A DNA stretch of 34,455 bases from Prolixibacteraceae bacterium (lineage in GTDB: Bacteria; Bacteroidota; Bacteroidia; Bacteroidales; Prolixibacteraceae): NCBI GenBank assembly GCA_023228025.1, contig JALOCD010000041.1, positions 1 through 34,455 on the forward strand, given 5' to 3'. The stretch's first letter is position 1; each line of letters opens with the position of its first letter. The position numbers were made by a program, and so were the translations under genes. The notes under the pieces are model-generated. The model was not told where the DNA came from and ran no database searches. It worked only from the letters and a program-made list of their open reading frames with translations. Positions 1 through 6,685 of the stretch are shown piece by piece.

Positions 1-228
1 TTTCGGGGGTACAAAGAGCACAGCGGCATCCGCCTGCGTCGCGTCAACGGCCTGCTGTACCGTATTGTAAATCTTGACTCCTTCGATCTCCTGGCCTCCT
101 TTGCCCGGTGTCACTCCGGCCACAACATTTGTTCCCAAATTAATCATGTGCCGGGTCCAGTAGCTCCCTTCGCTACCTGTAATTCCCTGAACCAGCACAC
201 GCGTTTTTTTATCAATAAATACACTCAT
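1..228 (-). CDS. SucD-like alpha subunit of an ADP-forming acyl-CoA ligase (SqwKL-type candidate), 3' end beyond window
   Basis: This is the N-terminal 76 codons of a succinyl-CoA-synthetase alpha-type subunit; the gene runs off the left edge. The translation starts MSVFIDKKTRVLVQG and contains the CoA-binding glycine loop (GITGSEG) and the conserved VTPGKGG. In this family the alpha subunit binds CoA and carries the phosphohistidine, which lies outside the window. The ATG overlaps the stop codon of the upstream beta-subunit gene (ATGA), so the two are translationally coupled. The residues after the glycine loop (SYWT) and after GKGG (QEIEGVKIY) differ from those I know in E. coli SucD (TFHS, TTHLGLPVF), which argues for a different acid substrate. 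From the context I infer hydrolysis of sulfoacetyl-CoA to sulfoacetate with ATP formation. Family assignment is strong; substrate is inference. Confidence 0.85.
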   Translation of the reverse strand, partial: MSVFIDKKTRVLVQGITGSEGSYWTRHMINLGTNVVAGVTPGKGGQEIEGVKIYNTVQQAVDATQADAAVLFVPPK

Positions 229-1343
229 TTCCCTGGTCTCATTTTACATTTTATAACACTATACGGTACTTCGTGGTTCAATGGCTCCAATCCCAAACTT
301 CTCAGGATCTTTGCGGCCTCCTCTTCATTGGTCCCCCGGATGGCAGTCACTATCGGAACGGACGGTTTGAGTTTTTCAATCGCATCTGCAAGTCCCTGCG
401 CCATCACATCGGCACGGGCAATGGTACCGAACGTAACGACCAGAATAACTTTGGGATTACCACGCAACGTAAATTCCATAGCTTCTACAGCACGCCGGTA
501 GTTTGGTCCGCCGAACTCCAGATAGTTTGAAACCGTTCCACCATAATCGATAATGAGGTCGTATACTGTGTTGGTAAGGCCGGCGCCGGCACAGAGCAAG
601 CCGATGTCCCCGTTAAACGTCAAATACGGAAAGCCTGCCTCGGCTGCTTCAAATTCAATGTCGCTATCGAACTGGTCCCTTGTGCGCTTCATCTCTCCCT
701 GACCGGCGGCAAAGCTGTCATCAATACTGAACTTGCCGTCAGCAGCAACCAGTTTGCCATCGGTGGTCAGAACAAGCGGATTGATCTCGGCCAGTTCGGC
801 GCCCTTTGCCTGAAATGTTTCAAACAGGGACTTCAGCAACTTCACTCCCTGTTTAAAGACATCTCCCTCGAGGCCAAGCCCGAACATCACGCTGCGCAAT
901 TGATATGGCAGAATCCCCTGTGTAATGTCCACGTGCTGCCGGACAATCTTTTCCGGGGCGCTGACGGCCAGCGCTTCAATCTCAACACCACCCTCCGCCG
1001 ATCCCATGATCAACGCTTTTCCCGACAGGGGGTCAACAGTAATTGCCAGGTACAGTTCCTTTTCAATATTCAGGGACTGCTCAACGAGAATCTTATGAAC
1101 GCCATGCGGCCCGTCAAAAAGAGCTTTCGCTTTTTCCCGGCATTCGTCTTCTGTTTTGGCAAACTGAATCAGTCCGGCTTTGCCACGCCCGCCGCGCAAT
1201 ACCTGTGCCTTCAGTACACAAGGCAAGCCGGATACTTTCATTGCGGCATCCAACTCCCCTGCATTTTCAATCAAGCGACTTACCGGAACGGGAATCCCCG
1301 CTTTCGCAAACAGCTCTTTGGCCTGGTACTCATATAATTTCAT
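225..1343 (-). CDS. SucC-like beta subunit of an ADP-forming acyl-CoA ligase (SqwKL-type candidate)
   Basis: This is a 372-residue ATP-grasp subunit. The start was chosen at MKLYEYQAKELF because that is the family N-terminus; the frame stays open 13 codons further upstream but without family similarity. RGGRGKAG near residue 50 is the nucleotide-binding loop and AEINPL is the conserved metal/ATP-site motif. Canonical SucC has NGAGLAM near the CoA/succinate interface and RLEGTN near the C-terminus; here these read AGAGLTN and AIRGTN, and LDVGG is replaced by LEFGG. These are the places expected to change if the acid is not succinate. The gene follows the acylating aldehyde dehydrogenase by 66 bases and overlaps the alpha-subunit gene by 4, so all three look like one module making ATP from an acyl-CoA. 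Malate-CoA ligase or a divergent succinyl-CoA synthetase are the alternatives. Confidence 0.85.
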   Translation of the reverse strand: MKLYEYQAKELFAKAGIPVPVSRLIENAGELDAAMKVSGLPCVLKAQVLRGGRGKAGLIQFAKTEDECREKAKALFDGPHGVHKILVEQSLNIEKELYLAITVDPLSGKALIMGSAEGGVEIEALAVSAPEKIVRQHVDITQGILPYQLRSVMFGLGLEGDVFKQGVKLLKSLFETFQAKGAELAEINPLVLTTDGKLVAADGKFSIDDSFAAGQGEMKRTRDQFDSDIEFEAAEAGFPYLTFNGDIGLLCAGAGLTNTVYDLIIDYGGTVSNYLEFGGPNYRRAVEAMEFTLRGNPKVILVVTFGTIARADVMAQGLADAIEKLKPSVPIVTAIRGTNEEEAAKILRSLGLEPLNHEVPYSVIKCKMRPGK

Positions 1344-1409
1344 AAAATAATTCCTCTTAAATAAAACAACTCCAATTCGCACAGATCACAAAGGATCCCT
1401 GCATTATTC

Positions 1410-2816
1410 TTATTTCCCGAATTTTCCCCAGAACGTATCCCACACCTCACCATCCTGAGGACGGACCGGGTCAAATGGTTCTGAGACCCAGGTGACGTTG
1501 ATAAAGTGTTTCCAGTGGATGTTCTCCGTTGTGCTGTTGCCGGCCCACGTGCCGCAGCCCAGGGAGACCGTTGAAGGCATCCCGTTGTAAAAGTTGCCGC
1601 CGTTGGCCGGGGCCATCGGCTGACGTACCATAATGCGGCTGCTTTTCTGGGAGAGGGCCAGTTTTTCAATGTAGCCGGCGTTGAATGTATGAATACCGGA
1701 TGAGTGTCCCGTTCCGGCATAATCGGTCAATGTTTTGACGATACCGAGCGCCTCATCGAAGTCCCTGTAGCGCCAGACCGTTAGAATAGGCGAAAGCTTT
1801 TCACCACGCCAGCGGGAGTCTGCATGGACATCGGCACATTCCACCACCAGCGAACGTGCTGCATCCGGAACTTCAATCCCGGCCATCGATGCAATCTTCG
1901 GCGCTGAGGCTGCAACAATCGCTCCGTTAATGGTGATAACCCCCTTCTTGTTGGGTATCCACACTACGTTCTCCAATGCATCCCGCTCCTCTGCAGAGCA
2001 GACATAGGCTCCCTGGGCACGCAATCCGTCTAGCAGGGCATCATACACGCTGTCGTGAACAACGATAGAATTTTCCGACGAACACGAGGTTGCATGGTCA
2101 AATGCTTTACTGAAATATATTTTTTGGGCTGCATCCTGAATATTCGCATCTTCCGCTACAATGGCTACTGCGTTTCCGGCGCCAACACCGTAAGCCGGCT
2201 TTCCGCTCGAATAGGCTGCTTTTACAACTCCGGGGCCTCCGGTGGCCAGTATCAGGTCCACCTGACGCATCAGCTCCTGGCTGAGGTCCAGCGATGGTTC
2301 TGCCACAAACTGCACAAGATCCTCTGGCGCTCCCACAGCCCTCAGCCCGGCGCGCATGAAATCACAGACAACTTTGGCCGACCGCTTGGCAGATGGATGC
2401 GGTGCCAGGATTAAGGCGTTGCGTCCTTTCAATATAGCAATGGCGTTGCTGGCAGGTGTCGCCGTTGGATTGGTCACCGGTGTGAGCGCTCCAATAACCC
2501 CAACCGGTTTGGCATATTTGCGGATACCTAGCAGGGCGTTCTCTTCAATCAAACCTACCGTTTTGCCTTTAAGTGACTCGAGCAGTGAACCGAGTACCTT
2601 GACTTTGTGTTTCGTGATCTTATCGGCAACATTCCCCATTCCGGTCTCTTCTACTGCTGTTTCGGCGCATACCTTGATGTTGGCATCACAATAAGTCTGC
2701 CAAGCCACTGACCGGCAGACATTATCAATCTGCTCCTGTGTATAATTTTCCACCTGTGCCTGTGCTATGCGTGCACGCTTCACAAGTTCCCCGATAATCT
2801 GTTCATTTTCCGTCAT
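1410..2816 (-). CDS. sqwD: CoA-acylating aldehyde dehydrogenase, probable sulfoacetaldehyde dehydrogenase (SqwD/SauS-like)
   Basis: This is a 468-residue member of the acylating branch of the aldehyde dehydrogenase superfamily (EutE/AdhE-N/SauS type), which oxidises an aldehyde to an acyl-CoA with NAD(P)+. The visible signatures are TPVTNPTATP at residues 112-121, the dinucleotide-site GVGAGN at 210-215 and the catalytic cysteine C245 in DHATSCSSE. The long N-terminal helix and lack of a targeting peptide indicate a cytoplasmic enzyme of normal length. It lies directly upstream of a SucCD-like ligase and downstream of transketolase and RpiB-like genes. That arrangement matches the sulfo-TK pathway, where this enzyme makes sulfoacetyl-CoA from sulfoacetaldehyde. 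Its GC content is clearly higher than that of the next gene upstream in the operon. The alternative is an acetaldehyde or succinate-semialdehyde dehydrogenase; family certain, substrate inferred. Confidence 0.85.
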   Translation of the reverse strand: MTENEQIIGELVKRARIAQAQVENYTQEQIDNVCRSVAWQTYCDANIKVCAETAVEETGMGNVADKITKHKVKVLGSLLESLKGKTVGLIEENALLGIRKYAKPVGVIGALTPVTNPTATPASNAIAILKGRNALILAPHPSAKRSAKVVCDFMRAGLRAVGAPEDLVQFVAEPSLDLSQELMRQVDLILATGGPGVVKAAYSSGKPAYGVGAGNAVAIVAEDANIQDAAQKIYFSKAFDHATSCSSENSIVVHDSVYDALLDGLRAQGAYVCSAEERDALENVVWIPNKKGVITINGAIVAASAPKIASMAGIEVPDAARSLVVECADVHADSRWRGEKLSPILTVWRYRDFDEALGIVKTLTDYAGTGHSSGIHTFNAGYIEKLALSQKSSRIMVRQPMAPANGGNFYNGMPSTVSLGCGTWAGNSTTENIHWKHFINVTWVSEPFDPVRPQDGEVWDTFWGKFGK

Positions 2817-2841
2817 ACTAATATCTTTTTAAATATTCATT

Positions 2842-3318
2842 CTATTTAAATTGTTCATTTTCAATCTCCTCAATTTCAGTGACACAATTTTTCAGAAAAA
2901 CTTTCCAATCATCAGTAACCCCAGAAGTAAATTCAGTATTCAACCATGCATCAACCATCTGAAAGGCATGCTGGGGAGGCGTTAGCCATTCCCCAAAAAC
3001 GAGCACATTGCAATTATTAACAGCAGATGCTTTTTCGGCCATATAGGTGTTCGTCACATGGACCGGGAATACCCCTTTGAACTTGGCGGCCGTGATCACA
3101 CTTCCGGCGCCAGTACCGCATATTGCAATCCCTCTTTTAAACTTTTTTTCTGATACACCCCTTGCTACGGCGGCTGCGGATTTGTGGTACGGCACAAATT
3201 CCCCGTCTTCCTTCATTCCCACATCATCCACCTGGAAACCTTTGTTCTCCAAATAGGGTATTAGCTCTTTTTTTAAGGCCAATCCTGCACGTGTACAACC
3301 AATAATAATCTTTTCCAT
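2842..3318 (-). CDS. sqwI: RpiB/LacAB-fold sugar isomerase, probable 4-deoxy-4-sulfoerythrose isomerase (SqwI-like)
   Basis: This is a 158-residue protein of the ribose-5-phosphate isomerase B / LacAB family. I start it at MEKIIIGC because the 21 codons upstream in frame show no family similarity. The catalytic cysteine C67 lies in CGTGAG and the VPYHKSAA segment (42-49) matches the family YPHYA region. The DH pair near residue 9 that contacts the sugar ring and phosphate in RpiB is TR here (GCTRAG), the later HN pair is NN (101-102) and AANK is TAAK. Loss of these while the catalytic cysteine remains suggests aldose-ketose isomerisation of a sugar without the usual phosphate. In sulfo-TK this enzyme converts 4-deoxy-4-sulfoerythrose to the erythrulose, allowing the second transketolase turn. 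It sits 25 bases upstream of the dehydrogenase gene and 63 downstream of the FAH gene. Confidence 0.8.
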   Translation of the reverse strand: MEKIIIGCTRAGLALKKELIPYLENKGFQVDDVGMKEDGEFVPYHKSAAAVARGVSEKKFKRGIAICGTGAGSVITAAKFKGVFPVHVTNTYMAEKASAVNNCNVLVFGEWLTPPQHAFQMVDAWLNTEFTSGVTDDWKVFLKNCVTEIEEIENEQFK

Positions 3319-3381
3319 TAAATATTTATTTAAAAAGGTGTGTATTTGTAATTTACATTCTTCATCTTTGTTAATTTGCAC

Positions 3382-3993
3382 TCATTGTATTAAAATATCC
3401 AACACCTTAGTCCCTTGCAAATACCCTTCGAGCAAATCTCCATTACTAACTGGGCCAATCCCTGAAGGAGTGCCTGTATAAATAAGATCGCCTTCATTAA
3501 GTGTAATAAAACGGCTCACATAGGCAATAATCGTATCAAAATCGAACAACATATCTGATGAGAATCCATGTTGCACCTCTTTCCCGTTAATTCTGAGCCC
3601 AAATTCAATATTTTCCCTATCTTTTAAATGTTCGGTATTGACAAATTCGCCTATGGCAGCAGAATGGTCAAAAGCTTTACAAAGCTCCCATGGATTCCCT
3701 TTCGCGCGCAATGTTCGTTGCATGTCCCGGGCTGTAAAATCTATTCCGACAGTAATTTCATCATAATGCCCGCGCGCAGATTGCTCCCCTATCGATTTTC
3801 CGGAACTGGAAATTTTAACAACCAATTCAGCTTCGTAATGGATTTCTTTAGAAAAATCAGGAATAACAAATGTCTCATGATTGTTCAAAATGGCAGAACT
3901 TGGCTTCATGAAGATAACAGGCTCCTGCGGAATTGGATCACCCAATTCCCTGATATGCGCCCGATAATTCATTCCCACGGCTATAATTTTCAT
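3382..3993 (-). CDS. Fumarylacetoacetate-hydrolase-family protein (YcgM/FAHD1-like)
   Basis: This 203-residue single-domain FAH protein has GMNYRAH at the start, the metal ligands E54 and E56 in HYEAELVV and D85 in GIDFTARD, and the C-terminal YTGTPSGIGP motif. Members of this size hydrolyse acylpyruvates or act on oxaloacetate and related 2-keto acids in the cytoplasm with Mg2+ or Mn2+. It lies between the split transketolase and the RpiB-like isomerase in the same direction, behind a hairpin element at 4024-4082. It is not part of any sulfo-TK scheme I know. It may be a passenger, or it may handle a side product such as an oxidised or enol form of a sulfo-sugar. Family certain, role unknown. 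Confidence 0.85.
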   Translation of the reverse strand: MKIIAVGMNYRAHIRELGDPIPQEPVIFMKPSSAILNNHETFVIPDFSKEIHYEAELVVKISSSGKSIGEQSARGHYDEITVGIDFTARDMQRTLRAKGNPWELCKAFDHSAAIGEFVNTEHLKDRENIEFGLRINGKEVQHGFSSDMLFDFDTIIAYVSRFITLNEGDLIYTGTPSGIGPVSNGDLLEGYLQGTKVLDILIQ

Positions 3994-4023
3994 CAGTATA
4001 TAATTTTATTTTTTAATGGTCTG

Positions 4024-4082
4024 ATGGAATACCCACCTATTCATTTTCGGTTGGTGAGATGATTGTCTCATGGGTATTCCAT
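4024..4082. repeat. Palindromic intergenic element, copy 1
   Basis: Perfect 12-base inverted arms (ATGGAATACCCA and its complement at 4071-4082) enclose a core with CATTTTCGGTTGGTGA and a small TGAGA/TCTCA hairpin. It fills most of the gap between the sqwH-like stop and the FAH start. A related element is found at 8049-8116 in the same orientation, sharing the ATGGAATA arm, the CATTT(T)CGGTT core and the closing CATGG-TATT-CAT. It could stabilise or attenuate the operon transcript, or be a REP-type mobile repeat. Confidence 0.65.
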
Positions 4083-4095
4083 TTGAAAATTCAGT

Positions 4096-5064
4096 TTAAA
4101 TTTTAAATGAGCTTGCTTTTTTCTTATTCAAGAGTTCTTTTGCAGAATTCGTGATATTTTCTGCGGTCAACAGAAAACGTTCCTGAAGGTAATCCTGTGT
4201 ACCTACCTCTCCGAATTCATCATTAATACCGATGCGTTTCATTAAAGTGGGATTATTTTCTGAAAGGGTTTCGGCTACTGCTGACCCAAGGCCGTTTATT
4301 ACCTGGTGGTTTTCACAGGTTATGATTGCACCCGTCTTTTTTGCATAACGCGAGACTAGTTCAGTATCAATGGGTTTAATTGTATGCATGTCAATTACGG
4401 CAGCGGAGATACCCTCTTTCTCCAGTTGTTCCTGTGCAGCCAGCGCTTCGTTGACCATGATTACACCGGTAGCGATTATAGTAACATCGGTACCGTCTAC
4501 CAGCACTTTTCCTTTGCCAAGTTCGAACTCTTCATTTTCCGGGTAAAGAACCCTGGCAGCTTTTCTGTGAAGCCTCATATAGGTACTTCCTTTGTGTTTA
4601 GCACTTTGAATGATAAGTTTTCCAAGGGATACAGGGTCGCAAGGTTCGAAGACGACCAGTTTTGGAATATTCCTCATTATACCGGCATCCTCGAATGGCA
4701 TGTGTGTACCACCATTAAACGCGGCTGAAATTCCGGGATCAGTGCCAACAAGTTTAACGTTTTGTTGTGCATAATTTGCAGAGATAAAGAACTGGTCATA
4801 AGCCCTGCGGCTGGCAAAACACCCAAAAGAGGCTGCAAATGGTATTTTGCCACCTGCAGAAAGGCCTGCGGCAATGCCTACCATGTTCGCTTCTGCTACC
4901 CCAACATTAAATATCCTGTCAGGAAATTTATTTTTAAATACGGTTGTTCCCGTTGCTTTCATAAGATCGGCTTCGAGCAATACGATGCGGTCATCTTCTT
5001 CTGCAAGTTTGATTAATGTCTGGGCATAAACTGCCCTCATCTCTATATTGTTATTATTGTTCAT
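4096..5064 (-). CDS. sqwH: Transketolase C-terminal subunit (SqwH-like)
   Basis: This 322-residue protein covers the pyrimidine-binding and C-terminal domains of transketolase. The cofactor-activating glutamate is E58 in GVAEANMVGIAAG, and the substrate-side histidine H121 lies in GGTHMPFEDAGIMR. It pairs with the N-terminal subunit encoded 42 bases upstream; together they equal one transketolase. In sulfo-TK the pair removes a two-carbon ketol from 6-deoxy-6-sulfofructose, giving 4-deoxy-4-sulfoerythrose, and later from the isomerised ketotetrose, giving sulfoacetaldehyde; acceptors are central sugar phosphates. Split transketolases also occur in ordinary pentose metabolism and aromatic amino acid routes, so the substrate rests on the neighbouring isomerases and dehydrogenase. 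Confidence 0.85.
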   Translation of the reverse strand: MNNNNNIEMRAVYAQTLIKLAEEDDRIVLLEADLMKATGTTVFKNKFPDRIFNVGVAEANMVGIAAGLSAGGKIPFAASFGCFASRRAYDQFFISANYAQQNVKLVGTDPGISAAFNGGTHMPFEDAGIMRNIPKLVVFEPCDPVSLGKLIIQSAKHKGSTYMRLHRKAARVLYPENEEFELGKGKVLVDGTDVTIIATGVIMVNEALAAQEQLEKEGISAAVIDMHTIKPIDTELVSRYAKKTGAIITCENHQVINGLGSAVAETLSENNPTLMKRIGINDEFGEVGTQDYLQERFLLTAENITNSAKELLNKKKASSFKI

Positions 5065-5106
5065 TTTATTTTAAATTAATATCATATCAAAAATTTATAT
5101 TAGTCG

Positions 5107-5925
5107 TTATCCCAAAATGCGGCAGGCTTCTTTGGCCGTGTCATAATTAAAATTCATGTTGTGATTATCCAGTCTCCCTTCTGCAAAAAATGCCCCTTTC
5201 CCTTTCACGGTATCCATGATGATCATGGAAGGCCTGCATTTTTCTTCCTTAGCACGGTCGATCGCCATTTCCAGTTCCCTGAAATTGTGACCGTTTATCC
5301 GCTGAACAAACCATCCGAAAGAGAGCCATTTGGAATTTAGGTCTTCAATGTTCATCGTTTCGTGCACATATCCATCGATTTGCATTTTGTTATAATCCGT
5401 AAATGCGATGAGATTGTTTAGTTTGAAGTGGGCGGCGGCCATTGCACCTTCCCATATTTGACCTTCATTTGATTCTCCATCCCCGATTATCAGGAATACA
5501 TTCTTTTCACTTTTATTGATCCGGTTGGTCAATGCCAATCCGATTGCAGAAGAAATACCCTGACCTAATGAACCTGTTGTCATATCAATACCGGGGGTGC
5601 GGTTCATGTCGCAATGGCTGGGGAGGTTTGTTCCGCCAACATTTAAGGTGTGAAGCCACTCTTTTGGGAAGTAACCCTTGTCGGCCAGAATACAGTAAAG
5701 GGCAGGACCTGCATGCCCCTTAGAAAGTACCAGTTTGTCGCGTTCCTTCTTTTTGGGATCCTCGGGCGAAACATCCATGTATTTATAATAAAGGACCGTC
5801 AATACTTCGACCACAGACAATGCACCTCCAATATGACCTACTCCCAGGTATCCGATTTCATCAATGGTCATTTTTCGGATCTCATTTGCCTTCTCTTCCA
5901 GTTTCTTTAATTCAATATCTTCCAT
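5107..5925 (-). CDS. sqwG: Transketolase N-terminal subunit (SqwG-like)
   Basis: This 272-residue protein is the thiamine-diphosphate-binding half of transketolase. It shows GVGHIGGALS near residue 28, SKGHAGPALY near 68, the TTGSLGQG segment near 117 and the ThDP/metal motif that begins GDGESNEGQ at 148 and ends at the N-N pair about 170. The length is right for a stand-alone N-terminal subunit. It is followed after 42 bases by the C-terminal subunit and preceded by the DUF4867 gene. It provides cofactor binding for C2 transfer from sulfofructose and sulfoerythrulose if the sulfo-TK assignment of the operon is correct. Confidence 0.85.
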   Translation of the reverse strand: MEDIELKKLEEKANEIRKMTIDEIGYLGVGHIGGALSVVEVLTVLYYKYMDVSPEDPKKKERDKLVLSKGHAGPALYCILADKGYFPKEWLHTLNVGGTNLPSHCDMNRTPGIDMTTGSLGQGISSAIGLALTNRINKSEKNVFLIIGDGESNEGQIWEGAMAAAHFKLNNLIAFTDYNKMQIDGYVHETMNIEDLNSKWLSFGWFVQRINGHNFRELEMAIDRAKEEKCRPSMIIMDTVKGKGAFFAEGRLDNHNMNFNYDTAKEACRILG

Positions 5926-5992
5926 TTTACTTTAATTTTTTGATGTTTATTTAATTTATCTTATTATCCCTGCCGTCAGTTGCCTTTTCGAC

Positions 5993-6661
5993 TCAGGAAA
6001 TTTTAATTTCAAGATTTTCACCGATGATTCCGGGCCAAGCACCTTTTTCTATGAGCGGTTTTCTCTCTGGATGGGCCAGTAGCCATTTGTTCCGTGCAAA
6101 AAGCAGCTTTTCTCCATGTTTAGCATTATCATTTTTCAACGGTTCGTTTGTTCCCCGTGGTAATATCACGATACATTTGAACCCTTCTGGATCAGTTTTG
6201 CACGGGCTAAAGTGCAGGGTGGTTTCATAAAGCTGTATGGCTATACCTTTTGGCACAAAAAATGCCTCAACTTCTTCTGATTTATACTTATTGTTAATGA
6301 CATTTTGTAACTTACCCAACATCAAAACCATGTCCGTTACGGCGATATTAATTTCGCTGCCAATATGGTATTCCAGCCCGTTTAAGGTTGAATTCTTCCC
6401 GTTGCAATACCCAATTTCGATGGGCATTTCGCCATAAAATACATTCTCAAGTCTTTCTTTGACAGGGAATTGTTCCAGTTCAGGGACGGAGGCCTTGTAA
6501 ATATTCCCCTGGTCAGGCACACCGGTTTCCTTCTCCATGAAATCCATTAACCCGGAGAAATTGTAACCGGTGATTATTTTACCATAGGGAATAAATGACC
6601 TGTCATTAACATCCCTAATCAATAGATGGTCATTTATTTTTGCAAATTCACTGAAGTTCAT
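5993..6661 (-). CDS. DUF4867-family protein, function unknown
   Basis: This 222-residue protein has no signal peptide or membrane segment. I recognise it as DUF4867-like, a family that looks like a small beta-barrel (cupin-like) domain: it has an IGYCNGKN segment, EYHIGSEINI, then AFFVPKGIAIQLYETTLHFSP, which could offer E and H side chains for a metal or sugar. It lies 24 bases downstream of the ketol isomerase gene and 67 upstream of the transketolase, so it is almost certainly cotranscribed with both. From memory, DUF4867 genes also accompany sulfoquinovose isomerases in Firmicutes sulfoglycolytic clusters, but I cannot verify that here. A sugar mutarotase or an accessory isomerase role is a reasonable guess, no more. 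Confidence 0.7.
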   Translation of the reverse strand: MNFSEFAKINDHLLIRDVNDRSFIPYGKIITGYNFSGLMDFMEKETGVPDQGNIYKASVPELEQFPVKERLENVFYGEMPIEIGYCNGKNSTLNGLEYHIGSEINIAVTDMVLMLGKLQNVINNKYKSEEVEAFFVPKGIAIQLYETTLHFSPCKTDPEGFKCIVILPRGTNEPLKNDNAKHGEKLLFARNKWLLAHPERKPLIEKGAWPGIIGENLEIKIS

Positions 6662-6685
6662 GAAATCCTATTTTTATGTCCTGAA

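Noticed and set aside
1..1343. Ordinary TCA-cycle succinyl-CoA synthetase
   Set aside because: Operon position behind an acylating aldehyde dehydrogenase and altered succinate-site motifs make a dedicated acyl-CoA ligase more likely, although it cannot be excluded.
1344..1382. Upstream extension of the SucC-like reading frame
   Set aside because: The 13 extra residues have no family similarity; MKLYEYQAKELF is the normal N-terminus.
2500..2516. CCAACCGGTTTGG-like palindrome inside the dehydrogenase gene
   Set aside because: It lies in the conserved coding stretch AKPVGV and lacks the outer CTAAA/TTTAG arms of the operators.
3319..3381. N-terminal extension of the RpiB-like protein
   Set aside because: The family begins at MEKIIIGC; the extra 21 codons are AT-rich and unlike the family.
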